DNA of 64,000 nt from JABSOG01 sp965277695. Its GTDB lineage: Bacteria; Pseudomonadota; Gammaproteobacteria; Enterobacterales; Alteromonadaceae. The stretch covers positions 62,001 through 126,000 of the forward strand of contig CBDIDQ010000021.1 in the NCBI GenBank assembly GCA_965277695.1. Direction: 5' to 3'. Under the pieces are notes generated by a model. The model was not told the origin of the DNA. It did not search any database and worked only from the letters and a program-made list of their open reading frames with translations. Shown one piece after another: positions 46,376 to 54,401 of the stretch (positions are counted from its first letter, which is position 1; every line of letters begins with the position of its first letter). The position numbers and the translations under genes are program-made.

Positions 46376-47143
46376 ATGCTATCTAGCTGCTGCATCGATT
46401 TTTATCAATTACCTATCACCCAACAACTGCTAGGCGACAGCTTCCATCCTGGCGGCCTGACCTTGACCCATCAACTCGCGCTACAAACCCTGATTAATCG
46501 AAAAAGCAAAGTCTTGGACGTCGCCGCTGGTAAATGTACCTCAGCTCACTATCTGGCCGACAATTTTGGTGCCACCACTTTTGTTGTCGATCAGGGGGTT
46601 GCCAACTTACAAGCTGCCAAAGCTGAACTGAATCACGACAAAATCCACATTCTACAAGGTGATGCTACCCAACTCCCCTTTGCCAGTGAAAGCTTCGACG
46701 TAGTGTTATGCGAATGTGCCCTGAGCACCTTCAACAACCGCGAAAAAGCGTTAACAGAGATTTACCGGGTATTAAAACCACGAGGCTTCATTGCCATCTC
46801 TGATGTCTTTTTAAATGAACCAATGCCCACCGATTTACATAATCGACTCAGCCAATGGCTATGTATTCGCGGCGCATTAAACAGCAAAAGAAGCCAAGAA
46901 ATTATCGAGTTTGGTGGTTTTCGCCAACTGCGTTTTAAAGATGTCTCCGCGCAACTGCTTGAAACCATTCACGATATTGAAGCTAAACTGACCGCCCCCA
47001 ATCCTCAATTAAGTGCCTTGATAGCCTGTGAACTGAGCCGACAACAAACCGATTGGCAGCATGGCATTGCCAGTCGACTGGCTAAATTCATTTATAACGG
47101 CGGTGCCGGATATTACACCATAACAGCCCGAAAGCCAGCCTGA
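46376..47143 (+). CDS. Class I SAM-dependent methyltransferase, Cys-rich N-terminus
   Basis: 255 residues with motif I VLDVAAGKCTSA, GDATQLPFASESFDVVLCECALS and LTEIYRVLKPRGFIAISDV of the ubiE/Methyltransf_11 type. The N-terminal CCIDFYQLP...LLGDSFHPGGLTLT is characteristic of a subfamily seen beside radical SAM genes (it looks like the family called DVU_1556, recalled and not checked). Those proteins carry a helical C-terminal part like ALIACELSRQ here. Substrate is unknown. A ribosome site AAAGG precedes the ATG. It follows DUF547 in the same direction and completes the gene set. Confidence 0.83.
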   Translation: MLSSCCIDFYQLPITQQLLGDSFHPGGLTLTHQLALQTLINRKSKVLDVAAGKCTSAHYLADNFGATTFVVDQGVANLQAAKAELNHDKIHILQGDATQLPFASESFDVVLCECALSTFNNREKALTEIYRVLKPRGFIAISDVFLNEPMPTDLHNRLSQWLCIRGALNSKRSQEIIEFGGFRQLRFKDVSAQLLETIHDIEAKLTAPNPQLSALIACELSRQQTDWQHGIASRLAKFIYNGGAGYYTITARKPA

Positions 47144-47278
47144 TCAACGGGATTTTGCTTGTTTTTTGCCCATTCGGTAAATAAATTGCTAAAAAACCAA
47201 TGCTTAAGCTGTATTATTCTGCCGATATTTCCTAAGCTGATCGTACCTTTGGATAAAAAATACAAACATTGAAGTAGT

Positions 47279-49330
47279 ATGAGTCATAAGTATTATTTGG
47301 AAGATAATATTGAGTACCTGCCGGATACTGGAGAGCTGGTTGTCGATGGGCAAATCGAAAATTTACAAAGTCTAGAAAATAAGCTTCTTTTACATTTTAT
47401 ACAACACCCGAATGATTTGATCACTAAGGATGAGTTGTACAAAGTCGGTTGGAATGACCGAATTTATGGCGACAACCCGTTGAGTAAAGTGATTTCAAAT
47501 TTACGGGCAAAACTGAAAGATAACCCAAAAGCCCCTCGTTACATAAAAACAGTGCCCAAAAAAGGATTTATATTTGTATCACAAGTACGTGAAGAACCGC
47601 CACAGGTCACCGCGTTAATCTCTGAAAAAATGGGTAAGCGGTATCTTGGAGCCTTTTCAAAAATACCATTTATAGGATCTTTTATTTTACTCACCGCGAT
47701 TATTTCCGTTAGCGCCCAATTTCTTTTTCATCAACAGGGTCAATTACAGCCACCTCAACTCAACAGTATCCAGTCATTAAGCACCATCACCGGACAAAAG
47801 AGCGAACCTCATATTTCTCCCGATGGCAAATTAGTGGCTTACACTAATACTGCATCGATGGGTGGGTTTTCTCGCATCGTGATCAAATCAGTCAAAGACA
47901 ATATCGAAAAAATCATTACTGGCGACGGTTATCATAGCCGCTCGCCCAAATTCAGCAATGATGGACAGCAAATCCTCTACCACCGCAGACAAAAATCAGA
48001 GTGTGCTATCGCCCTGATGGAGTTGGACCCGCAGTTTAATGTCATCAGCGATCAAATTATCAGTCAATGCGGTCAATACAGTAAAATCCTAGGACTTACT
48101 TGGGGTCCAGACGATACCATTTTTTACAGTGATAATGACAGGGAGTATGGCCCTTTTTATATCTATCGCCTTAATATTGCCAACGCAGAGCGCAAACTGA
48201 TTGCGGTACCAGAAGATCCCAATGGTCGAGGTTATTACGCCATTCATTATGATCCGGTCGCTAACGGGCTACAGGTCTTGCTCAGTGATAACTGGTTTGA
48301 TACCCAAGTACTAACCCTGAGCCTTGAAGGTGAAGAACTTAACCGTCATACGGTTAACTATCCGTTATTTTCTGTCAGCTCTTTTGGCGGTGATCCGGTC
48401 TACAAAACCAAAGGAAATCACGTCAACTACCAGCAAAATGGCGTCGAGCGGCGTTTGATGGATTCACCGCTGCGACCATTATTTGCCCCCTACTTTAACG
48501 ATGGTAAAAGCAAATCGATGGCGTTTGTCGGTGGCGATTTTTTCAATATGGACCTGATATTAATAGATTTGACCAATAACACCGAATCCTTATTGGTCTC
48601 ATCCAATGCCATTCAAAAATATCCGGTGCTCACGGCAACCAACAAACTGTATTTTGTCAGCAACCGCTCTGGCGTTTATCAGTTATGGCAATATGCTCAG
48701 GGAAAACTACAGCAATTAAGTCACTTTGACGATAACCACACCATTCAGGGAATAGCCGTCAGTAGCGATGAAAAATTCATTGCCTTGTCAATTAACCAAA
48801 ACACCTACCTTTACGAACTGGCTAACAGCCACTTTCAACTTGACCAAACCTACCTAACCCTCAAAGACAGTATTAACCCACACTTTTCGCCAGATGGAAA
48901 AAACCTCTGGGTCACCACCAAAGACAACGGCGTATACCAAATGAATCCAATCAGTGTCGCCGATAAAACCGCTTTGACTGGCATCATCAAAAATGGCTAT
49001 ATCGGCCTGTTTGATCAGCAAACCGATGAACACTTTATATTCAAGAATATCCAGCCGGGAATTTGGCAAAATAAAGACGGTCAATTGGTTTGGCGTAATA
49101 ATGATCCGCTGGTCAGTTCCTATCACAGTGCAATCATCCAGAACGGTGTACTCACCTATTATTCCAACAAACTAGACAAACTACTGCAACTCGATTTGGC
49201 CACCAACAAAAGCAATGAACTTACCGACACCTCCTACCGCTATTTTTCTTCGTATTTAAATAAGCCTAACCAGTTCATCGTGGTCCGCTCCCGCTTCGGC
49301 GATACCAATGTTTTTTTAGGTCAGTACTAA
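47279..49330 (+). CDS. ToxR/CadC-like membrane regulator with WD40-like (PD40) periplasmic domain
   Basis: 683 residues: an N-terminal OmpR-type winged helix (about 15-100, LITKDELYKVGWND, NPLSKVISNLRAKL, YIKTVPKKGFIF), a single membrane helix (about 128-148) and a large periplasmic part of TolB-like beta-propeller repeats (KSEPHISPDGKLVAYTN, YFVSNRSGVYQLW, INPHFSPDGKNLWV). Such one-component regulators control transcription from the membrane in answer to periplasmic signals. It has no partner gene beside it. The nearest downstream genes in its direction are the small secreted protein and haemoglobin genes. Confidence 0.9.
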   Translation: MSHKYYLEDNIEYLPDTGELVVDGQIENLQSLENKLLLHFIQHPNDLITKDELYKVGWNDRIYGDNPLSKVISNLRAKLKDNPKAPRYIKTVPKKGFIFVSQVREEPPQVTALISEKMGKRYLGAFSKIPFIGSFILLTAIISVSAQFLFHQQGQLQPPQLNSIQSLSTITGQKSEPHISPDGKLVAYTNTASMGGFSRIVIKSVKDNIEKIITGDGYHSRSPKFSNDGQQILYHRRQKSECAIALMELDPQFNVISDQIISQCGQYSKILGLTWGPDDTIFYSDNDREYGPFYIYRLNIANAERKLIAVPEDPNGRGYYAIHYDPVANGLQVLLSDNWFDTQVLTLSLEGEELNRHTVNYPLFSVSSFGGDPVYKTKGNHVNYQQNGVERRLMDSPLRPLFAPYFNDGKSKSMAFVGGDFFNMDLILIDLTNNTESLLVSSNAIQKYPVLTATNKLYFVSNRSGVYQLWQYAQGKLQQLSHFDDNHTIQGIAVSSDEKFIALSINQNTYLYELANSHFQLDQTYLTLKDSINPHFSPDGKNLWVTTKDNGVYQMNPISVADKTALTGIIKNGYIGLFDQQTDEHFIFKNIQPGIWQNKDGQLVWRNNDPLVSSYHSAIIQNGVLTYYSNKLDKLLQLDLATNKSNELTDTSYRYFSSYLNKPNQFIVVRSRFGDTNVFLGQY

Positions 49331-49747
49331 CTGCTAAACGCCTTACCATATCAAGAAAATTAAGCTGAGCGTTTTCCCTCAACATTCACGAGGTTGAAAC
49401 TTCGTCTACGGCTGGACTAACAGATCCGCTGTAGACCCAAATTTAGCCCAGTATCGAACCATCACTTTTTTTAATTCTCTATTGTCATCTTGACTCATTC
49501 AAACCACAAAACCGTATTATCCACCGCCTACTCAGGAACTAAGTGCCTACGTTTAAAGGACTTTCCCATTTGTGCGGGGACAAAACTCTGCCGTTTTTCT
49601 GCGGGTAAGAAAACCCCTGAAACGTAAATAAAAAGTAAGTTTTCGCTCAGGTTTAAAACCACTGATTTTTCAACACTCGACATGAGCGTTTCAGGTGAAG
49701 CGCTCGTTTTCAAACCCTTGTAAGTTAAGAAGTCGAAGAGGTATCGA
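49331..49747. other. Gene-free interval with a REP-like palindrome
   Basis: The first 110 bases hold a reversed gtctacg palindrome (49383-49438: cattcacgaggttgaaac, gtctacggc and gctgtagacc). The remaining 300 bases have an open 86-codon minus frame that shows no domain and no ribosome site and is likely noise. The GAGG site at 49738 belongs to the small secreted gene. Confidence 0.6.
49383..49438. repeat. REP-like palindrome (gtctacg family), inverted orientation
   Basis: Matches the family at 39866 and 54322 in the reverse orientation, including the ttcacgaggttgaaac tail. It lies just after the ToxR-like regulator gene. Confidence 0.75.
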
Positions 49748-49999
49748 GTGAAAAAAATCCACCCTACAGTAGCTATCATTGCATCCATGCTTGTCCTTTC
49801 ATCTGTATCAGTCAGCGTTTTAGCCGATCCACCCGGATTGACGAAATGCAGTCCTTATCCGATGTGTGCAATCTATGGCATTGATATTGTCACCGAACGC
49901 GCCAGAGAAAATGCCCAAGCGCAGGAGAAGGCAAAATCAAAGTCAATCACCAAGTTGAACAATATTGGTAACAGCAAAAAGGATAAAACCGACAGATAA
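49748..49999 (+). CDS. Small exported protein, unknown
   Basis: GTG start with GAGG ten bases upstream. The 83-residue product has a signal peptide (ending VLADP), two cysteines in CSPYPMC that could pair, then a polar Lys/Asn-rich tail. No family is recognised. Mature size would be about 55 residues. The signal peptide and ribosome site make it credible as a real gene. Confidence 0.6.
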   Translation: MKKIHPTVAIIASMLVLSSVSVSVLADPPGLTKCSPYPMCAIYGIDIVTERARENAQAQEKAKSKSITKLNNIGNSKKDKTDR

Positions 50000-50031
50000 A
50001 GGCATCGGTTAATGACAGTTTAATTCAGCTA

Positions 50032-50122
50032 CAGGGATGTAGCACCAAAATAACAGCAGGGATGTAGCACCAAGGAGAAAGGAGAAAGGAGAAAGGAGAA
50101 AGGAGAAAGGAAAAAGGAGAAA
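50032..50122. repeat. 17-bp direct repeat and seven ggagaaa units
   Basis: Two copies of cagggatgtagcaccaa (50032-50048, 50057-50073) are followed directly by seven 7-bp units, one altered to ggaaaaa (50074-50122). Non-coding. The poly-ggagaaa run could bind ribosomes but precedes no nearby start. Confidence 0.9.
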
Positions 50123-50239
50123 GCAGCAAACCATCAACTCAACCCGGCGATTTGTTTATTCATCCCACAGGCTTTGTATTATCAAACAAACTGAACAATC
50201 ATAGGCGCATTATTAAGCGCTACCGGAATTGTAATAATA

Positions 50240-50491
50240 ATGAATAACCATCAATCACGACACGCACGCCGATTAACCTACCTACATAATCTGCGCAAAA
50301 TACGCCAACAACAGCAATCTTTACAACAACTACAGAGCGACGCCAATATAGCCAGTTATAATGATGTAAACAACAACCCTTATCAACCAAGCAACAGTAT
50401 TTCCTTCACTTCAATTCTGTTCAGAACCTCAATGATCACAGCCATGTCAGGGCTGGTGCTTTTTATCGCTTTTCCCGCGTTCACCCAGTAG
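50240..50491 (+). CDS. Small protein with C-terminal membrane helix, unknown
   Basis: 83 residues: a basic, Gln-rich helical N-terminal half (RKIRQQQQSLQQLQ), an Asn-rich linker and a hydrophobic C-terminal segment (ITAMSGLVLFIAFPAF). This looks like a tail-anchored protein. No family is recognised; it is near the truncated haemoglobin gene in the same direction. No strong ribosome site is visible, so doubt remains. Confidence 0.5.
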   Translation: MNNHQSRHARRLTYLHNLRKIRQQQQSLQQLQSDANIASYNDVNNNPYQPSNSISFTSILFRTSMITAMSGLVLFIAFPAFTQ

Positions 50492-50528
50492 AATTACACT
50501 ACACTTAACGACACTTAGTCCCAGTCAT

Positions 50529-51002
50529 TTGACGGTACCTTCATTGATCAAACAACTTTTGGGGTTGCGAGCGAAAAAAGCGTCGCAGCCCAATACAACC
50601 CCTGTCGAACACCCCACACCACAACAAACGCCCTATGACATTATGGGCGGTGAGCAAGCCGCCAGAAACCTTGCCAATCGCTTTTACGATATCATGCAAA
50701 GCGACCCTAAAGCCGCTGAATTAATGGCCATTCATACCAATGCGATGGAACCACTGCGGGAAAAGTTTTTTGAATTTTTGTCCGGTTGGCTTGGCGGTCC
50801 CGGCCTATTTGAAAAGAAATATGGTCACCCTAGGTTGCGAGCAAGGCATTTACCCTTTGACGTCACCGAAACACTTAAGCAACAATGGATGTATTGCATG
50901 GGCAAAGCACTGGATATTGAAATCGACAACCCACTGCTGCGGGCACAATTAAGACAATCCTTCAACCAGCTTGCCAGCCACATGATCAACACTGAAGAAT
51001 AA
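50529..51002 (+). CDS. Group II truncated haemoglobin
   Basis: The globin part (about 36-155) has the group II pattern: YDIMGGEQAARNLANRFYDIM, FFEFLSGWLGGPGLFEKKYGHPRLRARHLPF with the proximal His region, and a final helix. An N-terminal extension of about 35 residues, Pro/Thr-rich, is unusual and the start (TTG at 50529) is uncertain. Group II proteins bind oxygen or nitric oxide. The stop overlaps a possible ATG of the methyltransferase gene, with whose actual start it is 20 bases apart, suggesting cotranscription. Confidence 0.87.
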   Translation: MTVPSLIKQLLGLRAKKASQPNTTPVEHPTPQQTPYDIMGGEQAARNLANRFYDIMQSDPKAAELMAIHTNAMEPLREKFFEFLSGWLGGPGLFEKKYGHPRLRARHLPFDVTETLKQQWMYCMGKALDIEIDNPLLRAQLRQSFNQLASHMINTEE

Positions 51003-51022
51003 TGCAAAATAGAGGACAAATA

Positions 51023-51832
51023 ATGGACGTTACAGCATTCAATCGTGAAGCATGGAACAAAGAAGCCAAAGCTGGTGGCGAGTGGTCAATCCCCGTCACC
51101 AGTGAAGCGGTAACCCTAGCCAAACAAGGTCAATGGAGCGTAATACTCACCCCACTGGCCAAAGTACCAGATGCCTGGTTTGACGGAGTTAAAGGTAAAA
51201 CGATTTTGGGTTTGGCGTCTGGCGGTGGTCAGCAAATGCCTATTTTGGCCGCAGCCGGTGGCAATATCACCAGCTTTGACAACTCCGACGAACAACTGGC
51301 CAAAGACAGCCAAGTAGCAGCTGCTGAAGGTTTGTCGATCACCACAATTCAAGGCGACATGGCCGATTTATCAGTCTTTGCCGACGCCCAGTTTGACTTG
51401 ATTTTTCATCCGGTATCCAACTGTTTCGTGCCTGATGTCAACAAAGTTTGGCAAGAGTGTTTTCGTGTGCTCAAACCCGGCGGACGATTACTGGCGGCTT
51501 TTATGAATCCGGCAATGTTTATGTTTGATCACGATAAAGCTCAGGCTAACGGCAAGCTCGAAGTCGAATTTGCCATTCCGTATTCAGACTTGACCGCCTC
51601 AGCTGAACGCCAAGCTGACACCATTGGTAAAGGTCATGCAGTTGAATTCAGCCACACCCTGGAAAGCCAGATTGGTGGTCAAATGGCAGCGGGTTTTACC
51701 CTACACGGTTTTTATGAAGATCACTGGAATGATGAAGCCACTTTACTCAATCAATTTATGCCCACAGCCATGGCGACTTTAGCCATTAAACCCAACACCT
51801 ATAAACCCAACACCTATAAACCCAACACCTGA
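51023..51832 (+). CDS. Class I SAM-dependent methyltransferase with repeated C-terminal tail
   Basis: ATG 51023 is preceded by AGAGGA; an in-frame ATG at 51002 overlaps the globin stop. The 269-residue protein has GLASGGGQQMPILAA, ITSFDNSDEQLAKD, GDMADLSVFADAQFDLIFH and RVLKPGGRLLAAF. The protein ends NTYKPNTYKPNT, coded by three 15-bp tandem units (about 51787-51830), so the natural tail has been extended. Substrate unknown. It lies between the haemoglobin and Spo0M-like genes, 15 bases before the latter. Confidence 0.85.
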   Translation: MDVTAFNREAWNKEAKAGGEWSIPVTSEAVTLAKQGQWSVILTPLAKVPDAWFDGVKGKTILGLASGGGQQMPILAAAGGNITSFDNSDEQLAKDSQVAAAEGLSITTIQGDMADLSVFADAQFDLIFHPVSNCFVPDVNKVWQECFRVLKPGGRLLAAFMNPAMFMFDHDKAQANGKLEVEFAIPYSDLTASAERQADTIGKGHAVEFSHTLESQIGGQMAAGFTLHGFYEDHWNDEATLLNQFMPTAMATLAIKPNTYKPNTYKPNT

Positions 51833-51847
51833 AAAAGGAAAAATCTC

Positions 51848-52636
51848 ATGTCATTTTTTAGCAAAATGTTATCAAAAGTCGGTGTTGGTGCAGCCACCAT
51901 TGACGCAGTGCTTGACCACGAACAAGCCGAACCTGGCCAGCCAATCAGCGGCGTGATCAACATTGTTGGCGGTAAAGTTGATCAACAAATCAACAAAATA
52001 GACCTTGATGTCTATTGTAATTACTTCGTTGAAGAAACCATCGAAGAAGACAACGAAAGCCACACCCGAAAGATTGAAAAAACCTGTCGGATCAATAGCT
52101 TTGATATTGCCGAGAACTTCACTATCGGCTCCGGTGAAAAAAAGAAACTAAACTTTTCTTTTGAGCTGTCACCCCATGCACCACTCAGTGCAGGACACTG
52201 TAAAAGCTGGCTAAAAACCAATCTAGACATTGATTATGCGTTGGATACAGATGACAAAGACTACATTGATATTCGGCCTAACCCACTACAAGCCGCCACT
52301 ATCGCGGCCTTAATTGATTTGGGTTTTGAAGTGGTTGAGGTCGAATCTGAAGGTTGCCATTGTGATCGCACTACTTTGCCGTTTATTCAGGAGTTTGAAT
52401 TTGTCGCCCGCTCAGGTGAGTTTCGCGGCAAGCTCGACGAAGTAGAGCTGGTAATGTTTATTAATGGTGACAATCTCGATATTTTCCTCGAAATAGATCG
52501 CCGCAGCAAAGGCTTAGGCGGATTCTTCGCCACCGCTTTTGGCCGTGACGAAACCAATGTTCACCTAACAATCTCGCCAGATGAAGTTGAACAGCTCGGT
52601 GACATGCTGCATGAAATCATTAGTGAAAATTGTTGA
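51848..52636 (+). CDS. Spo0M-like arrestin-fold protein
   Basis: 262 residues matching the sporulation-control protein Spo0M family, which is widespread in non-spore-formers: AVLDHEQAEPGQPISGVINIVGG, INKIDLDVYCNYFVEE, FSFELSPHAPLS, DIDYALDTDDKDYIDIRPNP and GLGGFFATAFGRDE. Predicted beta-sandwich, cytosolic. Molecular role is unclear. GAAAAAGGAAA precedes the ATG. Ends 9 bases before the convergent epimerase gene. Confidence 0.9.
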   Translation: MSFFSKMLSKVGVGAATIDAVLDHEQAEPGQPISGVINIVGGKVDQQINKIDLDVYCNYFVEETIEEDNESHTRKIEKTCRINSFDIAENFTIGSGEKKKLNFSFELSPHAPLSAGHCKSWLKTNLDIDYALDTDDKDYIDIRPNPLQAATIAALIDLGFEVVEVESEGCHCDRTTLPFIQEFEFVARSGEFRGKLDEVELVMFINGDNLDIFLEIDRRSKGLGGFFATAFGRDETNVHLTISPDEVEQLGDMLHEIISENC

Positions 52637-52645
52637 TGTGGTAGA

Positions 52646-53506
52646 TTAAAGACCGGAGGGGACAAGGGCCTTAAAGTTCGGATATTGCAAACGATAACCC
52701 AAGCCTGCAAATATGAGTCGGTTACTGATTATCCGTGCCACTGCGGTGGCATCAGCATCTAACCTTTTGCGCTGAAAATTCAACGATTGCGGCGCTTGTT
52801 CTTTGAAGTAAGGTTGCTGCAATAACCACTCAATAATTTCATCTTGACTCGCTGAGTGCCCATCCACGGCGTTAATGCAGTCGATAGCGGTACTTTGCTC
52901 CACCAGCTGAGTAATTATATTCACCAAATCCTCAAGGTGAATACGATACATTGGTTTATTGCCCCGATAAACCGCTTTACCTGCCAGTAGCTTCTCAACA
53001 ATATTACGCTCCGGACCATAAATACCACCACAACGAATGGCGCTACATTGGAAATAACGCGATAATATTTGCTCACTCATAAGGCGTAAATGCCCCTTGA
53101 GTGAACTGGGTCGGCATTGACTTTGTTCAGTATAAATATCAGCGTCATCACTATAAACGCCAATGGTAGAGATATAAATCAAGCGTTTTAATCCCGGTCG
53201 ATTAAGCTTCATCCAATCACACCAGTCAGTCAGTCGCTGGGCTTCTTTTTGTCTGTCTTGATAACCCGGTGGGATAGTAAACACCAAACAGTCAGCCTGC
53301 TGCGGTAAATTATCCCAGCTATCGGCATTATCCAGAGAAAAGCCAATAGATTGATAAGCTAGTTGCGCATCATTATGATGAACTGTGTACCAACTAGAAC
53401 GGTGCCAACTAAAATGGTGCCATTGCTGTTGTAACAGCTGTTGTAACAGCTGTTGACCCACATAACCACAGCCCAATACCCCGATACACCATTGTTTAGC
53501 GGCCAT
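52646..53506 (-). CDS. NAD(P)-dependent epimerase/dehydratase-like SDR protein
   Basis: 286 residues with the nucleotide-binding GVLGCGYVGQQLL at the N-terminus, RLIYISTIGVYSD (the SDR Ser/Tyr region) and IRCGGIYGPERN of extended SDR proteins. It resembles YeeZ-type proteins of uncertain substrate. The N-terminal QQLLQQLLQQQ is coded by a short gtaacagctgtt tandem repeat. Its ATG overlaps the stop of the DUF2982 gene by one base, so the pair is coupled. Confidence 0.88.
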   Translation of the reverse strand: MAAKQWCIGVLGCGYVGQQLLQQLLQQQWHHFSWHRSSWYTVHHNDAQLAYQSIGFSLDNADSWDNLPQQADCLVFTIPPGYQDRQKEAQRLTDWCDWMKLNRPGLKRLIYISTIGVYSDDADIYTEQSQCRPSSLKGHLRLMSEQILSRYFQCSAIRCGGIYGPERNIVEKLLAGKAVYRGNKPMYRIHLEDLVNIITQLVEQSTAIDCINAVDGHSASQDEIIEWLLQQPYFKEQAPQSLNFQRKRLDADATAVARIISNRLIFAGLGYRLQYPNFKALVPSGL

Positions 53507-54201
53507 TAACTCACCTGCTCTGACGGTTTATAATCAATCGAAGCTTCTTTACATTGTTTCAATAAAGCGATGAATTCATGCGGTGGTCTATCACAAGCAT
53601 TAAGCGGAATATATAAATCATAGCCAAACGCTTCACGTAACAACTTGGTACGATGTAACCATGCGGCAACCGGACCAATCACTTTTTGTCCCTGAGCAGT
53701 TTTATAAGGGGAGTCATTAAGCAAACCTTCAAAAACACTGGTACTGGCCAACTGACAGCTCAACACGTGTAAATCGCGTTGCTCATGCAATAATCGGTTA
53801 GCCAGCCGGGGAGAAATCGCCTTGCTGAGCAAATCTAAATCGCGTAACTTGATACCGATATAATTTAAATCCTTAGCCTCAATGCCCTGAGTCACTCTAG
53901 GCTGAGCAATGATCATGATATTGTCCCAGTCAATTTGCCACTGACCATGACGATGACGATGCAACATCAACTGAGGGGTTAAGACAAAGCTGTCTTCTGG
54001 CTCAAAATGCTTAAATATCCCAAGCAACATCACCAAAAAACTGACCAAAATCAGCAATACCAACACCAAGCGCAAACTGTCCCACCAAAAATTGGCAGCC
54101 AACATACACACCAACAATCCAGCACAGCCAACAACAGTTAAAAAGAGAGCGTTTTTACGGGCCACCGCTTTAATAGCGATCTCTGGCGCTGCTTCATACA
54201 T
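53506..54201 (-). CDS. DUF2982 inner-membrane protein
   Basis: 231 residues: two close hydrophobic helices (about 20-65, LFLTVVGCAGLLVCMLA and LVLVLLILVSFLVMLLG), then a cytosolic domain with WQIDWDNIMIIAQPRV and YIGIKLRD. The pattern fits DUF2982, found mainly in Vibrionales and Alteromonadales. Function unknown. Translated together with the SDR gene downstream. Confidence 0.85.
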   Translation of the reverse strand: MYEAAPEIAIKAVARKNALFLTVVGCAGLLVCMLAANFWWDSLRLVLVLLILVSFLVMLLGIFKHFEPEDSFVLTPQLMLHRHRHGQWQIDWDNIMIIAQPRVTQGIEAKDLNYIGIKLRDLDLLSKAISPRLANRLLHEQRDLHVLSCQLASTSVFEGLLNDSPYKTAQGQKVIGPVAAWLHRTKLLREAFGYDLYIPLNACDRPPHEFIALLKQCKEASIDYKPSEQVS

Positions 54202-54321
54202 ATAGACTTACCACACAACGAGTTACTAGTTTGCGCGAGATTTTACACCATCCCTGTGGCATTTGGATCTTTTTGCATGAAGTCAGATAAAATAGGGTAA
54301 TAATTGATTGATCAAAAACGC

Positions 54322-54391
54322 CAATAAATTCGCGTCTACGGCGCACCAGTTGTGCCGTAGACAAGGTTTCAACCTCGTGAATGTGAAGGAT
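54322..54391. repeat. REP-like palindrome (gtctacg family)
   Basis: cgcgtctacggcgcac...gtgccgtagac is followed by ttcaacctcgtgaatg, about 70 bases, beside the stop of the chemoreceptor gene. It is nearly identical to 39866-39933; a small open frame across each translates to similar FASTAxQLCRR peptides, which is why they resemble a gene family. Confidence 0.8.
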
Positions 54392-54401
54392 GATGGTTAC
54401 C

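Noticed and set aside
49528..49788. 86-codon minus-strand frame overlapping the small exported protein gene
   Set aside because: No ribosome site, domain or membrane pattern; it overlaps the start of a better gene.
50074..50122. ggagaaa run as CRISPR or origin iterons
   Set aside because: Units of 7 bp without spacers are simple slippage; no replication gene is near.
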